From positions 1 through 5,460 of the forward strand of contig NZ_JAIOSW010000316.1 in NCBI RefSeq assembly GCF_021107415.1: a DNA stretch of 5,460 nucleotides, in the 5' to 3' direction. This DNA comes from Desulfobacula sp. Its GTDB lineage: Bacteria > Desulfobacterota > Desulfobacteria > Desulfobacterales > Desulfobacteraceae. The position numbers and the translations under genes were made by a program. Shown here one piece after another: positions 5,334-5,460 of this stretch (positions within the stretch are counted from its first letter, which is position 1; each line of letters opens with the position of its first letter). The notes under the pieces were generated by a model, which saw only the letters and a list, made by a program, of their open reading frames with translations, made no database searches and had not been told where the DNA came from.

Positions 5334-5460
5334 TAATATTCTTTTAATAAATTACGAGTTTCCTCCATTGGGTGCCGGAGCTTCAACAGCAACATATCAT
5401 ATTGGTAAAGAGTTGGTTGCAATGGGGCATGACATAAGTGTGTTAACTTCGGGATACAAA
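5284..5460 (+). CDS. GT4-family glycosyltransferase, N-terminal part (3' end outside window), start lying in the MITE
   Basis: From 5335 the frame reads NILLINYEFPPLGAGAS, TATYHIGKELVAMGHD and ISVLTSGYK up to the window edge. This is the typical first Rossmann strand, the glycine-rich loop (PPLGAG) and the following helix and strand of GT-B fold, family 4 glycosyltransferases, which use nucleotide sugars to build polysaccharide repeat units. The only usual start codon in this frame after the TGA at 5266-5268, and before the family motif, is ATG 5284 inside the inserted element. It would add 17 foreign residues (MSCKTEIHKDRGYSKVS) ahead of NILLINYE. No Shine-Dalgarno precedes that ATG (the upstream bases are TAATAAAATCA), so expression may be weak or absent. 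The original start was probably 5214. The gene is likely the first enzyme gene of an EPS operon following the regulator. The family call is firm, the start is not. Confidence 0.76.
   Translation, partial: MSCKTEIHKDRGYSKVSNILLINYEFPPLGAGASTATYHIGKELVAMGHDISVLTSGYK

Noticed and set aside
1..5460. CRISPR array, tRNA or rRNA
   Set aside because: No regularly spaced direct repeats, cloverleaf-like sequence or rRNA-like conserved blocks were seen on either strand.

Overview
This AT-rich window looks like part of a surface-polysaccharide region of a Gram-negative bacterium. The gene types (GspH-like pseudopilin, lipid-carrier glycosyltransferase, asparagine-synthase-type amidotransferase, winged-helix regulator of the EPS-associated kind, GT4 glycosyltransferase), the AT-leaning codon use and the TTGACA-type promoter would fit a sulfate reducer such as Desulfobacterales. 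That placement is a guess from style, not an identification. The code is standard: TGA ends asnB and the AlbA_2 gene, and Trp is TGG.

Layout. (1) Bases 2-1223: the C-terminal end of a pseudopilin, overlapped by 8 nt by a GT2 polyprenyl-phosphate glycosyltransferase with two C-terminal membrane segments. (2) 1224-3083: a complete class-II glutamine-dependent asparagine synthase family protein, starting on the base after the GT2 stop. These three genes form one operon-like unit. (3) 3151-4272: an AlbA_2 (Schlafen-type) plus HATPase_c_4 protein, unrelated to polysaccharide synthesis and preceded by a perfect 17-bp palindrome that may be its operator. (4) 4449-5078: a winged-helix plus Rossmann-fold regulator of about 209 residues, cut by an in-frame TGA at 4830-4832. 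(5) 5079-5460: a leader with an inverted repeat and an ops-like word, then a 99-bp MITE-like element (5235-5333) sitting in the 5' end of a GT4 glycosyltransferase gene that runs off the window.

How it fits together. GT2 would load a sugar onto a lipid carrier, the amidotransferase could modify a glycan building block, and the regulator with the GT4 looks like the head of a second exopolysaccharide operon. Both first genes of that second unit carry lesions: a nonsense codon in the regulator, and a transposon-like insert that moved the GT4 start. This suggests a decaying or switched-off locus, or one now driven from a start inside the insert.

The most unusual signals are the in-frame TGA in the regulator, the MITE that splits the GT4 5' end and supplies its only in-frame ATG, a perfect 28-bp inverted repeat inside the GT2 coding sequence that would act as a terminator-like hairpin on the minus strand, and the 17-bp palindrome ahead of the AlbA_2 gene. 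I see no CRISPR array, tRNA, rRNA or complete transposase.
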